A stretch of DNA of 64,000 nucleotides from Algihabitans albus (GTDB lineage: Bacteria > Pseudomonadota > Alphaproteobacteria > Kiloniellales > DSM-21159), in NCBI RefSeq assembly GCF_003572205.1, contig NZ_QXNY01000003.1, positions 620,001 through 684,000 on the forward strand. Reading direction: 5' to 3'. Both the position numbers and the translations under genes were made by a program. This document shows, one piece after another, positions 8,982 to 17,020 of this stretch (within the stretch, counting starts at the first letter, position 1; each line of letters starts with the position of its first letter). The notes beneath the pieces are model-generated. The model did not search any database, had not been told where the DNA came from, and saw only the letters and a program-made list of their open reading frames with translations.

Positions 8982-9386
8982 ATGGCAACCGAGCCCGGGT
9001 CACGAGGACCGTCGCCGTCGGATGACGGTTTCGACGAGCGGCTCAAAGCGGCGCGAAAACGGCGCGAGGCCGAAAAGTCGAAGTGGAAGCGGGTCGAGAC
9101 CCAGGGCCCCAGCGGCCTGGGAATCGGCATGCGGATAGCGTCGGAGATCGTGGCGGCTATTCTCGTGTCCGTTGCCATCGGGCTGATGCTCGACAGGTTT
9201 CTGGGCACCAAACCCTGGATGCTGATTCTGTTCATCGTCCTCGGTTCGGGAGCAGCCATCAGCAATGTTATCCGCACCGGCCGGGAGCTGGATCGGAAGC
9301 AAAAAGAAGCGAAGGCCCGGGCGGCCGAGCAGGCGCAGCAGGAAAGCGCCGCGGAGTCCGAAGGGCGGGACGAGCGCAGGGATTAG
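8982..9386 (+). CDS. atpI: ATP synthase accessory protein AtpI/AtpZ
   Basis: A 134-residue protein with a charged N-terminus (residues 1-45), two transmembrane helices (about 50-70 and 78-98) and a Lys/Glu/Ala-rich tail. This is the usual layout of the small AtpI/AtpZ protein at the head of F0 operons, which assists c-ring assembly and ion supply. ATG 8982 is preceded by AAGGGGA 11 bases upstream. atpB follows after 8 bases. Confidence 0.85.
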   Translation: MATEPGSRGPSPSDDGFDERLKAARKRREAEKSKWKRVETQGPSGLGIGMRIASEIVAAILVSVAIGLMLDRFLGTKPWMLILFIVLGSGAAISNVIRTGRELDRKQKEAKARAAEQAQQESAAESEGRDERRD

Positions 9387-9394
9387 GGCGAAAC

Positions 9395-10153
9395 GTGGCT
9401 GAAACAGCAAATGGAGCCGAAGCAGGCTTCCCCGTCGACCCTCTCTATCAGTTTGTGATCAAGCCGATCGTGCCGATCGAGATCGGCGGCGTGGATCTGT
9501 CCTTCACCAATTCCTCGCTGTGGATGTTCATTACGATCGCCGCGGTGACCGCGCTCCTCACCTTCGCGACCCGCCGGCGGGCGCTGGTGCCGGGACGCCT
9601 GCAGTCCGTGGCCGAGCTGCTCTACGAGACCATCGCCAACATGGTGCGCGACAATGTCGGCAGCGCCGGACGCGCGTACTTTCCTTTCATCTTCACGCTC
9701 TTCATGTTCGTGCTGTTCGGCAACCTCTTGGGAATGGTGCCGAGTTCCTTCACCTTCACGAGCCACATCGTGGTGACCTTCTTCATGGCGATGACGATCT
9801 TCATCGCGGTGACGGTCATCGGCTTCGCGCGTCACGGCTTCGGCTATCTCCGCCTGTTCTTCCCGCATGGTGCGCCAGCCTGGACCGCGATCATCCTGGT
9901 TCCGGTGGAGTTGATCTCCTACTTTTCGCGGCCGGTCAGCCATTCGATGCGGCTTTTCGCCAACATGATGGCCGGCCACATCCTCTTGAAGGTCTTCGCG
10001 GGCTTCGTGTTGCTGCTCGGCGTTGCCGGTGTCGTACCGCTGGCGGCGCTGGTCGGGATCACCGCACTCGAGTTCCTGGTCGCAACCTTGCAGGCCTACA
10101 TCTTCACTATTTTCGCGTGCGTCTATCTCCACGACGCGCTCTACCTCCACTAG
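9395..10153 (+). CDS. atpB: F0F1 ATP synthase subunit a
   Basis: A 252-residue integral membrane subunit that forms the proton half-channels next to the c-ring. The essential arginine is in SHSMRLFANMMAGH, and ALEFLVATLQAYIFTIFACVY is the canonical last helix region. Five to six transmembrane segments can be followed. The GTG at 9395 (MAETANGAEAG) fits homologue length, and no in-frame ATG lies nearby. It is the second gene of the atpI-B-E-b'-b operon. The F1 genes are not in this window, as is normal for alphaproteobacteria. Confidence 0.95.
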   Translation: MAETANGAEAGFPVDPLYQFVIKPIVPIEIGGVDLSFTNSSLWMFITIAAVTALLTFATRRRALVPGRLQSVAELLYETIANMVRDNVGSAGRAYFPFIFTLFMFVLFGNLLGMVPSSFTFTSHIVVTFFMAMTIFIAVTVIGFARHGFGYLRLFFPHGAPAWTAIILVPVELISYFSRPVSHSMRLFANMMAGHILLKVFAGFVLLLGVAGVVPLAALVGITALEFLVATLQAYIFTIFACVYLHDALYLH

Positions 10154-10216
10154 ACCTCGGGCCCCGCCACGACGAAGGGGCCTACGAAATCAACGTAAAA
10201 CTTGGGAGTTGACGAA

Positions 10217-10441
10217 ATGGATGTCGAAGCTGCGCGCATGATCGGTGCCGGTCTGGCGACCCTGGGCATGATCGGTGCTGGCCTGGGCCTAGGCAACGTG
10301 TGGTCGAGCTACTTCTCTGCGATCGCACGCAACCCAGCCTCGAAGGATGAGATTGGCGCCAGCATCTGGATCGGCTTCGCCGTGACCGAAGCTATCGCGA
10401 TCTTCGCACTGGTCGTCGCTCTGCTCATCCTGTTCGGCTAG
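10217..10441 (+). CDS. atpE: F0F1 ATP synthase subunit c
   Basis: A 74-residue proteolipid of two transmembrane helices that assembles the rotating c-ring. The first helix has the glycine motif GAGLGLGN (residues 20-27), the polar loop is ARNPASKDE, and the second helix carries the ion-binding acid Glu58 in GFAVTEAIAIF, which is the proton-type pattern. ATG 10217 has GGGAG about 9 bases upstream. A 154-bp gap follows before the b' gene. Confidence 0.96.
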   Translation: MDVEAARMIGAGLATLGMIGAGLGLGNVWSSYFSAIARNPASKDEIGASIWIGFAVTEAIAIFALVVALLILFG

Positions 10442-10595
10442 GATTAAGAGATCTTGCGGCTGCGACCGCCTTCGATGCCGGATGGGATCGATCGTCGGTA
10501 CGCAGCCGCGACTGATTGCCGATCCGACCGCAAGGGCCTTCAAGGCGCCAAGGTCGGGTCGTCCATTCGGCCAGTAGCCCTAAGGTGACCAAGTC

Positions 10596-11234
10596 GTGAG
10601 CCGCACTATCTCCCGCCTCTTCGCCGCGCGTCAGACGGTCCGCTTCCTCTCGATGGGCACCGCCGCCGTCGTCACGCTGGTCGCAGCAACACCATTGCTG
10701 GCCGCCGAGCAGCAGGGCGGTCTGCCGCAACTCACGCAGACCGACACCTATGCCGGTCAGATCTTCTGGACCATCGTCACCTTCGGCATCCTCTATCTGG
10801 TGATGTCGAAGGTTGTGATTCCGCGGATCGGCAACGCCGTGGAAGAACGGCAGGACAAGATCGACGACGATTTGACCCGTGCCGGAAAGCTGAAGAGCGA
10901 GACCGAACAGGTCATCCAGGAATACGAAGCCGCCTTGGCGACGGCCCGCGACGCGGCGCGTGAAACCCACCGCAAGGCGACCGAGGCCTGGACCAAGAAG
11001 GCGGACAAGCTCGAGCAGGCCTTTGCCGACAAGCTGGCGAATCAGACCAGTGACGCGGAGCAACGCATTTCAGCCGCCAAAGCGGAGGCCTTGACCAACC
11101 TGAAGGAGGTCGCCACCGAGATCTCGGCGGCGGCCACGGCCAAGCTCCTCGGCGAGGCACCGAAGCCCACGGACGCCAAGAAGGCGGTAGAGGCCAGCAT
11201 GACGAGTTCGGACGCTACAGGGGGACAGGTCTGA
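10596..11234 (+). CDS. atpX: F0F1 ATP synthase subunit b' (second b-type peripheral stalk subunit)
   Basis: A 212-residue b-type stalk subunit with a longer N-terminus than b: a hydrophobic leader to about residue 37 (LVAATPLLAAEQQ), a membrane helix near 55-75 (FWTIVTFGILYLVM), then a long charged coiled coil. Paired b and b' subunits are typical of phototrophic and other alphaproteobacteria. GTG 10596 is preceded by TAAGGTG with 9-base spacing. Its stop overlaps the atpF start by one base (TGATG). Confidence 0.9.
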   Translation: MSRTISRLFAARQTVRFLSMGTAAVVTLVAATPLLAAEQQGGLPQLTQTDTYAGQIFWTIVTFGILYLVMSKVVIPRIGNAVEERQDKIDDDLTRAGKLKSETEQVIQEYEAALATARDAARETHRKATEAWTKKADKLEQAFADKLANQTSDAEQRISAAKAEALTNLKEVATEISAAATAKLLGEAPKPTDAKKAVEASMTSSDATGGQV

Positions 11235-11716
11235 TGCTGGGTAGCGAATATACCTGGATCACCCTCGCGCTCTTCATCTTCTTCGCCCTGGTGTTCTGGA
11301 AGGGCTTCAGGCCCGTTCTGAAGTCTCTGGACAGCCGCGCCGAGCGCATTCGCAAGGAACTCGACGAAGCTCAGACCCTGCGTGAAGACGCGCAAAAGAT
11401 GCTGGCCGAGTACAAGCGCAAGCAACGCGATGCGATCCAGGAGGCCGAGGCTATCGTCGAGCACGCCAAGCTCGAGGCCGAACGCCTGCGCAAGTCCGCC
11501 GAGGCCGACTTGGAAGCGTCCTTGAAGCGTCGTGAAGACCTTGCCCTCGCCAAGATCGAGCAGGCCGAACAGAACGCTCTAAGCGAGGTCCGCAACCAGG
11601 CCGTGGACGTTGCGATCGCCGCGGCGGCCAAGCTGATCGCCGAGCAGGTTGACGACAAGAAGGCCGAGGAGTTGGCCGCCTCCGCCATCCAGGACGTTGC
11701 GCAAAGACTGAACTGA
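11234..11716 (+). CDS. atpF: F0F1 ATP synthase subunit b
   Basis: A 160-residue peripheral stalk subunit. One N-terminal transmembrane helix (YTWITLALFIFFALVFWKGF, residues 6-25) is followed by an uninterrupted Glu/Lys/Ala coiled coil, with the conserved stretch VDVAIAAAAKLIAEQ near residue 125. It is coupled to b' through TGATG. It is the last gene of the F0 operon; a rho-independent terminator follows 56 bases after the stop. Confidence 0.95.
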   Translation: MLGSEYTWITLALFIFFALVFWKGFRPVLKSLDSRAERIRKELDEAQTLREDAQKMLAEYKRKQRDAIQEAEAIVEHAKLEAERLRKSAEADLEASLKRREDLALAKIEQAEQNALSEVRNQAVDVAIAAAAKLIAEQVDDKKAEELAASAIQDVAQRLN

Positions 11717-11772
11717 CGTCAGGCGTAAGGCAGCTTTTCGAACAGAATTCCAGAGTCTGCGCTATGGTCTGC

Positions 11773-11800
11773 GCCCCGGTCCGAACGACCGGGGCATTTT
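11773..11800 (+). terminator. Rho-independent terminator of the atp operon
   Basis: A perfect 9-bp stem, GCCCCGGTC (11773-11781) and GACCGGGGC (11787-11795), with a 5-base loop, is followed by ATTTTCTTT. It ends only about 20 bases before csaA, so csaA either has a start site within this short interval or depends on readthrough. Confidence 0.85.
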
Positions 11801-11822
11801 CTTTGCGAGAGGGATGAAAGTC

Positions 11823-12194
11823 ATGAGTAAGAGCAAGAGCGCCAGTGAGGCGCCGGCTGGTGAAATCGGTTTTGCGGACTTCCTCAAGGTCGATATTCGC
11901 GTTGGCCGCATTCTGCAGGCCGAACCCTTTCCGGAAGCGCGCAAGCCGGCGATCAAGCTTTGGGTCGACTTCGGCGAACCGATCGGCCTGCGCAAGACCT
12001 CGGCGCAGATCACCAAGTACTACAAACCGGAAGACCTCCCGGGCCGCCAGGTTGTGGCCGTGGTCAACTTCCCAGCCAAGCAGATCGGCGCTTTCATGAG
12101 CGAGATTCTGGTTCTTGGCGTGCCGGATGCCGAGGGCGAAGTGGTCATGCTCGGTCCCGACCGGGAGGTTCCGCTCGGCGGCCGGATGTACTGA
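11823..12194 (+). CDS. csaA: CsaA-type tRNA-binding-domain chaperone
   Basis: A 123-residue protein that is almost entirely one EMAP-II/tRNA-binding OB fold. Diagnostic segments are FLKVDIRVGRI, EARKPAIKLWVDFG, GRQVVAVVNFPAKQIG and FMSEILVLG, which match CsaA. CsaA is described in other bacteria as a secretion-related chaperone and binds tRNA-like ligands as a dimer. The second ATG at 11823 is preferred because GAGAGGG lies about 10 bases upstream; the ATG at 11814 abuts that ribosome site. It follows the atp terminator and converges on the GNAT gene. Confidence 0.85.
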   Translation: MSKSKSASEAPAGEIGFADFLKVDIRVGRILQAEPFPEARKPAIKLWVDFGEPIGLRKTSAQITKYYKPEDLPGRQVVAVVNFPAKQIGAFMSEILVLGVPDAEGEVVMLGPDREVPLGGRMY

Positions 12195-12218
12195 ACAGCG
12201 TTTTGAAGCGATACCACG

Positions 12219-12241
12219 AGACCAGATAGCGATCCGGTCTA
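12219..12241. repeat. Small palindrome related to the 136-bp repeat termini
   Basis: AGACCAGAT-AGCG-ATCCGGTCT is an inverted repeat with one mismatch, between convergent csaA and the GNAT gene. The word GACCAGATAGCGATC (12220-12234) matches 14 of 15 bases of one end of the 136-bp element at 61671-61806. It could be a remnant of that family or a bidirectional terminator stem. Confidence 0.5.
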
Positions 12242-12823
12242 GACCGCCACCTGCTCGATGCCACGTAGAGCGCCACGCCGCATGGCCGTGCGACTGGCCG
12301 GATGCAGGCCGCGAGCGGCCTGCCGGGCCATCTCAGCAGCCAACGCCGGGCTCAGCTCGGACTCCGGAACGTCCTCGAAGCCGAGACGCCGGTAGTAAGG
12401 GGCATTCCAGAGCACCCGGCGAAAGGTGGTCAGCAATACCCAGCGGCAACCGCGAGCCGCCGCGACCTCGGCCACCGCGTCGATCAGGCGCGCACCGATC
12501 CGCCGCCCGGCCGCGTCGGGCAGGATGTTCAATTCACCCAGATAAAGTTCGCCCTCCATCGGCGTGTAGAGCGCAAAGCCGAGCAACCTGTCGTGAGCAT
12601 CGGCGGCAACCAAGATGCCCTCCTCGGCGGCCAGATCGCGAAACGCGGCCAACTCGGTCGGAGGCATCCGCGCGACCTCCGGATGGGGTGAGTCGCGAAA
12701 CCGGCGTGCCGCAGCCGCCTCGATCTGGCGGAGCGTCGGCAGCTCCTCTCGCAACGGCGTCCGCAAACTGACGGGCAGCACGACTGCGGCAGACTCTCCT
12801 GTGACGCTTGGGGAGACGCTCAT
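12239..12823 (-). CDS. GNAT-family N-acetyltransferase
   Basis: A 194-residue acetyltransferase. The acetyl-CoA-binding region is GELYLGELNILPDAAGRRIG, the Q/RxxGxG/A loop being AAGRRIGARL, followed by a helix and the C-terminal NAPYYRRLGFE segment common to GNAT enzymes. The substrate is unknown. The start at 12823 lies one base after the TGA of the histidine kinase gene, so translation is probably coupled. It is the last gene of the petP-petR-kinase operon. A longer start inside the kinase gene (12874) is not needed. Confidence 0.8.
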   Translation of the reverse strand: MSVSPSVTGESAAVVLPVSLRTPLREELPTLRQIEAAAARRFRDSPHPEVARMPPTELAAFRDLAAEEGILVAADAHDRLLGFALYTPMEGELYLGELNILPDAAGRRIGARLIDAVAEVAAARGCRWVLLTTFRRVLWNAPYYRRLGFEDVPESELSPALAAEMARQAARGLHPASRTAMRRGALRGIEQVAV

Positions 12824-12824
12824 G

Positions 12825-14210
12825 TCAAATCGGGAACCAAAGCCGAGCGCGCAGACCGCCCAAAGGAGAGTCATCGAGAGTCAGATCGCCGCCATGGCCG
12901 CGGGCGACGTCGCGCGCGATGGTCAGCCCCAGCCCGGTGCCGCCGGTTTCGGGATTGCGGGATTCCTCCAGCCTGACGAAGGGTTTGAAGACTTCCTCGC
13001 GGCGCTCTTCCGGAATACCGGGTCCGTCGTCGTCCACCAGGATCTCGAGACCGCCGTGGCGGAGACCCACGCGCAACGACACCATGTTGCCGTAGCGCAC
13101 GCCATTCACGAGCAGATTGGTCAAACAGCGCCGGAAGGCTTCGCGTTTGAGAGGCAGCGTGATCGGCTGCTCCATATGAAGATCGACGGTGGCACCCTCG
13201 CGCCGCGCGTCGGCCACGACACGGCGGATCAAGTCGGACAGGTTGGTCAGCTTCGCTTCCTCGCCTCCCTCGCCCCGCGCAAAGGCAAGGTAGCCATCGA
13301 CCATGCGCTCCATCTGTTGAACGTCCTGCTTGAGGCTCTCAATCTCAGGCGCCCCCCCCAACATCGCCAACTCCAACTTCATACGGGTCAGCGGCGTTCT
13401 CAAGTCATGACTGACCCCGGCCAGCACGGTCGTACGCTGTTGAATCTGGCGCTTGATCCGCTCGCGCATCTGGAGGAAAGCCGCCGCAGCCTGACGGACC
13501 TCGTCGGCTCCCTCGGGTCTGAATCCGGTCAAGTCGCCCCCCCTGCCGAAGCTGTCCGCGGCCTGAGCCAGACGGGTGATGGCACGCACCTGAATTCGCA
13601 TGACGAGAAAAGCGACGACGAACAACACGATCGACGAGCCCACCATCCACATCAGGAAGATGTAGGTCGTCACGCTGAACAGCCGCTTCCGGCTGACATC
13701 CATCACCAGCAGCTCACGGCCCAGATTCACCTCGATGATGACGTCTCGGGGCAAAGAGACCGTATCGACGGTGAAGCGCGGACCCAGACGCTCCATGAGA
13801 GCGGTCTCGAGACGTTCGTGCAAAATCGAGCCGAGACGCGGCTCCACCGACTCGCTCAGTTCGGCACCGGGGATCAGTTCCGCCTGCAGCCAGAAAATGT
13901 GCTGAGCCAGCGAGAGGACCTCGGACTGCGGCATCTCACCCGACTGCAACAGGCGCACCATCATCTCGACGTCGCCGGCGAGGCCCTGGGCAAGACGCCA
14001 AGTCGTCGTGTCGTAGTGACGGTCGTAGAAGACCCAGGCGGAAATTACCTGGAGTAGAACGAGCGGTAGCAGAAGGATCAGCACAGAACGACCCAGAAAA
14101 CCGCGCGGGAGCAGACGTTTGAGAAGCGACAAGCGCTCCGGCCTGCCGAGCGAAAGGCTCAGGTCCTCCATCCCAGCAGGTCGCTCGAAACGGTCTTCGT
14201 AGCTGCTCAT
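12825..14210 (-). CDS. EnvZ-like sensor histidine kinase
   Basis: A membrane sensor kinase of about 461 residues. Two transmembrane helices bracket a periplasmic domain (LLILLLPLVLLQVISAWVF near 45 and FLMWMVGSSIVLFVVAFLVM near 185). A HAMP linker follows, then the phosphoacceptor box GVSHDLRTPLTRMKLEL, N box LTNLLVNGVRYG, G1 DDDGPGIP and G2 GGTGLGLTIA. It should phosphorylate the response regulator encoded just upstream. The ATG at 14210 is chosen; a GTG at 14273 is an alternative. The 180 bp between regulator and kinase contain no gene. Confidence 0.9.
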   Translation of the reverse strand: MSSYEDRFERPAGMEDLSLSLGRPERLSLLKRLLPRGFLGRSVLILLLPLVLLQVISAWVFYDRHYDTTTWRLAQGLAGDVEMMVRLLQSGEMPQSEVLSLAQHIFWLQAELIPGAELSESVEPRLGSILHERLETALMERLGPRFTVDTVSLPRDVIIEVNLGRELLVMDVSRKRLFSVTTYIFLMWMVGSSIVLFVVAFLVMRIQVRAITRLAQAADSFGRGGDLTGFRPEGADEVRQAAAAFLQMRERIKRQIQQRTTVLAGVSHDLRTPLTRMKLELAMLGGAPEIESLKQDVQQMERMVDGYLAFARGEGGEEAKLTNLSDLIRRVVADARREGATVDLHMEQPITLPLKREAFRRCLTNLLVNGVRYGNMVSLRVGLRHGGLEILVDDDGPGIPEERREEVFKPFVRLEESRNPETGGTGLGLTIARDVARGHGGDLTLDDSPLGGLRARLWFPI

Positions 14211-14390
14211 GGCCTTCGCCCCAACCTGCGGCTCCGACTCCGCCCGGTTCAGTTCGTCGGTCTCTCGCCGCACCGAGCCTTCGGGTCTATTGCGACGGCC
14301 GTGTAGACCGGCATTCAGTCAAGACCGGACTGCCATCCACAACGGACTGCGGTCCATACCGACCTTCGGAGCATCGCATGCGGCGGGCCG

Positions 14391-15080
14391 TCAATCGACG
14401 ACCAAAGTATAGCCCACTCCGCGCACCGTCTGGAGGTAGCGGGGGTACTTCGGATCCGTTTCGATCTTGCGGCGCAAGCGCGTGACCTGCACATCGATGG
14501 TCCGCGCATTGCCGATCTCCGGGCTCGTCTCGCTCAGTTCGTCGCGGCTGACAGGCGCGCCGACACGGTCGGCCAAAGCCTTGAGAAGCTGCTGTTCGGC
14601 CGTCGAAAGCCGGACATAAGCGTCACCACGACGCAGTTCCTCGCGGTCGAGATCGAAACTGAAAGCCCCGAAGTGCACCCGCCGTGGTGAAGAGGTCCCA
14701 GCCTCGGCGGCCTTCGCCCGGCGCAGCACGGCATTGATCCGCAGCACCAGCTCACGCGGCTCGAAGGGTTTCGAGAGATAGTCGTCCGCACCGCTTTCGA
14801 AGCCCTCGATACGGCTTTCGACTTCATCCATCGCCGTCAGCAGCAGCACGGGCACACGCTGTTCCCGGCGCAGCGCGCGCAGGAGATCGAGCCCGCTTTC
14901 CCCCGGCATCATGATGTCAAGCACCAGGAGATCGAAGGCTAAAGAGCGCAGAAACTCCCTCGCCTCGCCCGCCTGGCTCGCAGTCGTTACCCGGAACCCT
15001 TGATCACTCAAATAGCGTTGCAGCAGCTCGCGGAGCCGTGTGTCGTCGTCGACGACGAGTATGTGTGCGGCCTCTTCCAT
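14391..15080 (-). CDS. petR: OmpR/PetR-type response regulator
   Basis: A 229-residue two-component regulator. The receiver has the acidic pocket VVDDDTRLR, phosphoacceptor Asp in LLVLDIMMPG and the conserved Lys in YLSKPFEP. The C-terminal winged helix has the OmpR-type VTRLRRKIETDP and LQTVRGVGYTLV. The sequence and the MarR-type neighbour resemble the PetP/PetR pair of Rhodobacter capsulatus, which affects growth and bc1 gene expression. ATG 15080 is used; a GTG at 15113 is an alternative. The target genes are unknown; petABC lies 20 kb away. Confidence 0.85.
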   Translation of the reverse strand: MEEAAHILVVDDDTRLRELLQRYLSDQGFRVTTASQAGEAREFLRSLAFDLLVLDIMMPGESGLDLLRALRREQRVPVLLLTAMDEVESRIEGFESGADDYLSKPFEPRELVLRINAVLRRAKAAEAGTSSPRRVHFGAFSFDLDREELRRGDAYVRLSTAEQQLLKALADRVGAPVSRDELSETSPEIGNARTIDVQVTRLRRKIETDPKYPRYLQTVRGVGYTLVVD

Positions 15081-15187
15081 GGGCTGGAGTATAGGCGAAT
15101 CAGCGAGTTCCACCTAGAGTCAGCGCCAGCTCCCACGCCGCAACGCGCCGATCGGAAGCTTGCCCTCCCGCGGTGTCGCAGACCAGC

Positions 15188-15688
15188 TTACGATCGCTCT
15201 GGTCCAACGGGCTCAGACCCGAAGCGCGCCCGGTCGGGCGAGTCGATCAAACCGCGCATCACGGTCCGAAAGCCCGCCACCGCATCCGCGCCGGCGTCGC
15301 GATACGCATGGGCGATCCGATGTTTCTGCACCTCGGTCAGCTTGCGCTCGAGCTCTCGGCCCGTCTCGGTTAGTTCCAGCAAACGCTGCCGGCGATCGGT
15401 TGTCCCTCGGGTCTGTTTGATGAAGCCCTCACGCACCAGCTGACCCAGCACGCGCGACAACGACTGCTTGGTGATCTGGAGAACGGACAAGAGCTGATTG
15501 ACCGGCAATCCCGGGTGGCGGCCGACGAAGTAGATCACCCGGTGGTGCGCCCGACCGAAACCGTAGTCGTCCAGGATCCGGTCGGCATCGCCGGTAAAGT
15601 CGCGGTAGGCGAAGAACAGCAGCTCGATCGCCTGACGCAGTTCATCTTCGCGCAGGAACAGAGGATTCGCAGTTTTTACGTCAGCCAT
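15188..15688 (-). CDS. petP: MarR/PetP-family transcriptional regulator
   Basis: A 166-residue winged-helix regulator. The core (LFFAYRDFTGDADRIL, GRAHHRVIYFVGRHPGLPV, LQITKQSLSRVLGQLV, RGTTDRRQRLLELTETGR) has the MarR layout with a beta-wing near residue 95, and it resembles PetP of R. capsulatus. It is the first gene of the operon and diverges from ilvE with a 221-bp shared upstream region. A candidate operator overlaps its own start region. Confidence 0.85.
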   Translation of the reverse strand: MADVKTANPLFLREDELRQAIELLFFAYRDFTGDADRILDDYGFGRAHHRVIYFVGRHPGLPVNQLLSVLQITKQSLSRVLGQLVREGFIKQTRGTTDRRQRLLELTETGRELERKLTEVQKHRIAHAYRDAGADAVAGFRTVMRGLIDSPDRARFGSEPVGPERS

Positions 15689-15690
15689 GT

Positions 15691-15706
15691 TGACATATCT
15701 AGGTCA
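15691..15706. promoter_or_regulatory. Candidate MarR-type operator upstream of petP
   Basis: TGACATATCTAGGTCA is an imperfect palindrome (TGAC/GTCA arms; 6 of 8 positions symmetric) located 3-18 bases before the petP start codon. MarR-family proteins often repress their own genes through such sites. This is inferred from position and symmetry only. Confidence 0.3.
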
Positions 15707-15909
15707 GCTCGTTACGTTTGCGCTATCAGATGGGACAGAAAGTAACAAAGTGTGGTTTTTCGGAGCAACGATACTCCAAATACTCACTTGAACCCTGAAC
15801 CCCTCGGTGACAGCTGACCGAACCGGCCAGAGGCTCGTTGGAGAGCTTATAAATGGCGGTCGGGCAACCAGAAGATAAAGGCTTATAGGGCCGGAGGACC
15901 CGTCTTTCC

Positions 15910-16818
15910 ATGCTTCCTTTCGACGATCGCGACGGCTTCATCTGGATGGATGGAGACCTGGTTCCCTGGCCCGACGCAACGCTGCACAGCCTTTCGCACG
16001 GCCTCCACTACGGCTCCTGCGTCTTCGAGGGCGAACGTGCCTATGGCGGCGAGGTCTTCGCCATGACCGAGCACCACGAACGCCTTGTCGCCTCGGCGCA
16101 GCTGATGGACTTCGAGATCCCTTATAGCGTCGAAGAGATCGATGCGGCGGCCCGTAAGGTCCTGGAGGTCAACTCCATCGGCGACGGCTACGTCCGTCCC
16201 GTTGCCTGGCGCGGCAGCGAGATGATGGGGGTCTCAGCACAGAAGAACAGGATCCACTTGGTGATCGCCGCCTGGGATTGGCCGGCCTACTTCTCGCCGG
16301 AAGCCCGGCTGCAGGGCATCCGCATGACCTTCGCGAAGTACCGCCGCCCGGATCCCGCCACCGCACCGGTGCATGCCAAGGCCGCCGGCCTCTACATGAT
16401 CTGCACCCTAAGCAAGCACGATGCTGAAAAGCGCGGCTACAACGATGCGCTGATGCTCGATTGGCGCGGCCAGATTGCCGAGGCCACCGGGGCGAACATC
16501 TTCCTGGTGCAAGAAGGCAAGCTTCATACACCGACGCCGGACTGCTTCCTCGACGGCATCACACGCCGCACGGTAGTCGGCTTGGCCAAGGATCTGGGCT
16601 ACGAGGTGATCGAGCGCGCGATCCTGCCGGAGGAGCTGGCGAAGACCGACGAAGTCTTCATTACCGGCACGGCCGTCGAAGTGACGCCAGTGGCGGAAAT
16701 AGACGGCCAGACGTTCAAGGTGGGCGAGATCACACGATCGCTGGTGACCGCCTACGACGACCTCGTCAATCGCCGCGATGGCCGTACGGCCCACGCCTCC
16801 ATCGCCGCCGCAGAATAA
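15910..16818 (+). CDS. ilvE: Branched-chain amino acid aminotransferase
   Basis: A 302-residue fold-type IV PLP enzyme that transaminates the keto acids of Val, Leu and Ile. The family path is clear: LHYGSCVFEGERAY, YVRPVAWRGSEMMG, the PLP lysine in VHAKAAGLYM, then LDWRGQIAEATGANIF, DGITRRTVVGLAKDLG and DEVFITGTAVEVTPV. A GGAGGA ribosome site lies about 12 bases before ATG 15910. A TATAAA-like box lies at 15848-15853 without a matching -35 element. Confidence 0.95.
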   Translation: MLPFDDRDGFIWMDGDLVPWPDATLHSLSHGLHYGSCVFEGERAYGGEVFAMTEHHERLVASAQLMDFEIPYSVEEIDAAARKVLEVNSIGDGYVRPVAWRGSEMMGVSAQKNRIHLVIAAWDWPAYFSPEARLQGIRMTFAKYRRPDPATAPVHAKAAGLYMICTLSKHDAEKRGYNDALMLDWRGQIAEATGANIFLVQEGKLHTPTPDCFLDGITRRTVVGLAKDLGYEVIERAILPEELAKTDEVFITGTAVEVTPVAEIDGQTFKVGEITRSLVTAYDDLVNRRDGRTAHASIAAAE

Positions 16819-17020
16819 GATCGTCACGCAGCAAGACAGTCACGTCACGGAGTCCTGGAGAGGACAGCGTCCTCCGAAACCTTCTTCCGGACTTTGTGAC
16901 GGACCGCGGCGAGCCGCCGGGCACCCACCTACAGACGGCGCGGCATCGCCGGCTGCGAGGCGGGACACCGCGCGGTAGAGTGCCGAAGTCCGCTCCAGTG
17001 CGCAGCGAATCGTCACCGGT

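Noticed and set aside
12615-14057. 480-codon plus-strand open frame opposite the histidine kinase
   Set aside because: The His/Gln/Arg-rich peptide is the antisense shadow of the kinase gene, whose motifs are complete.
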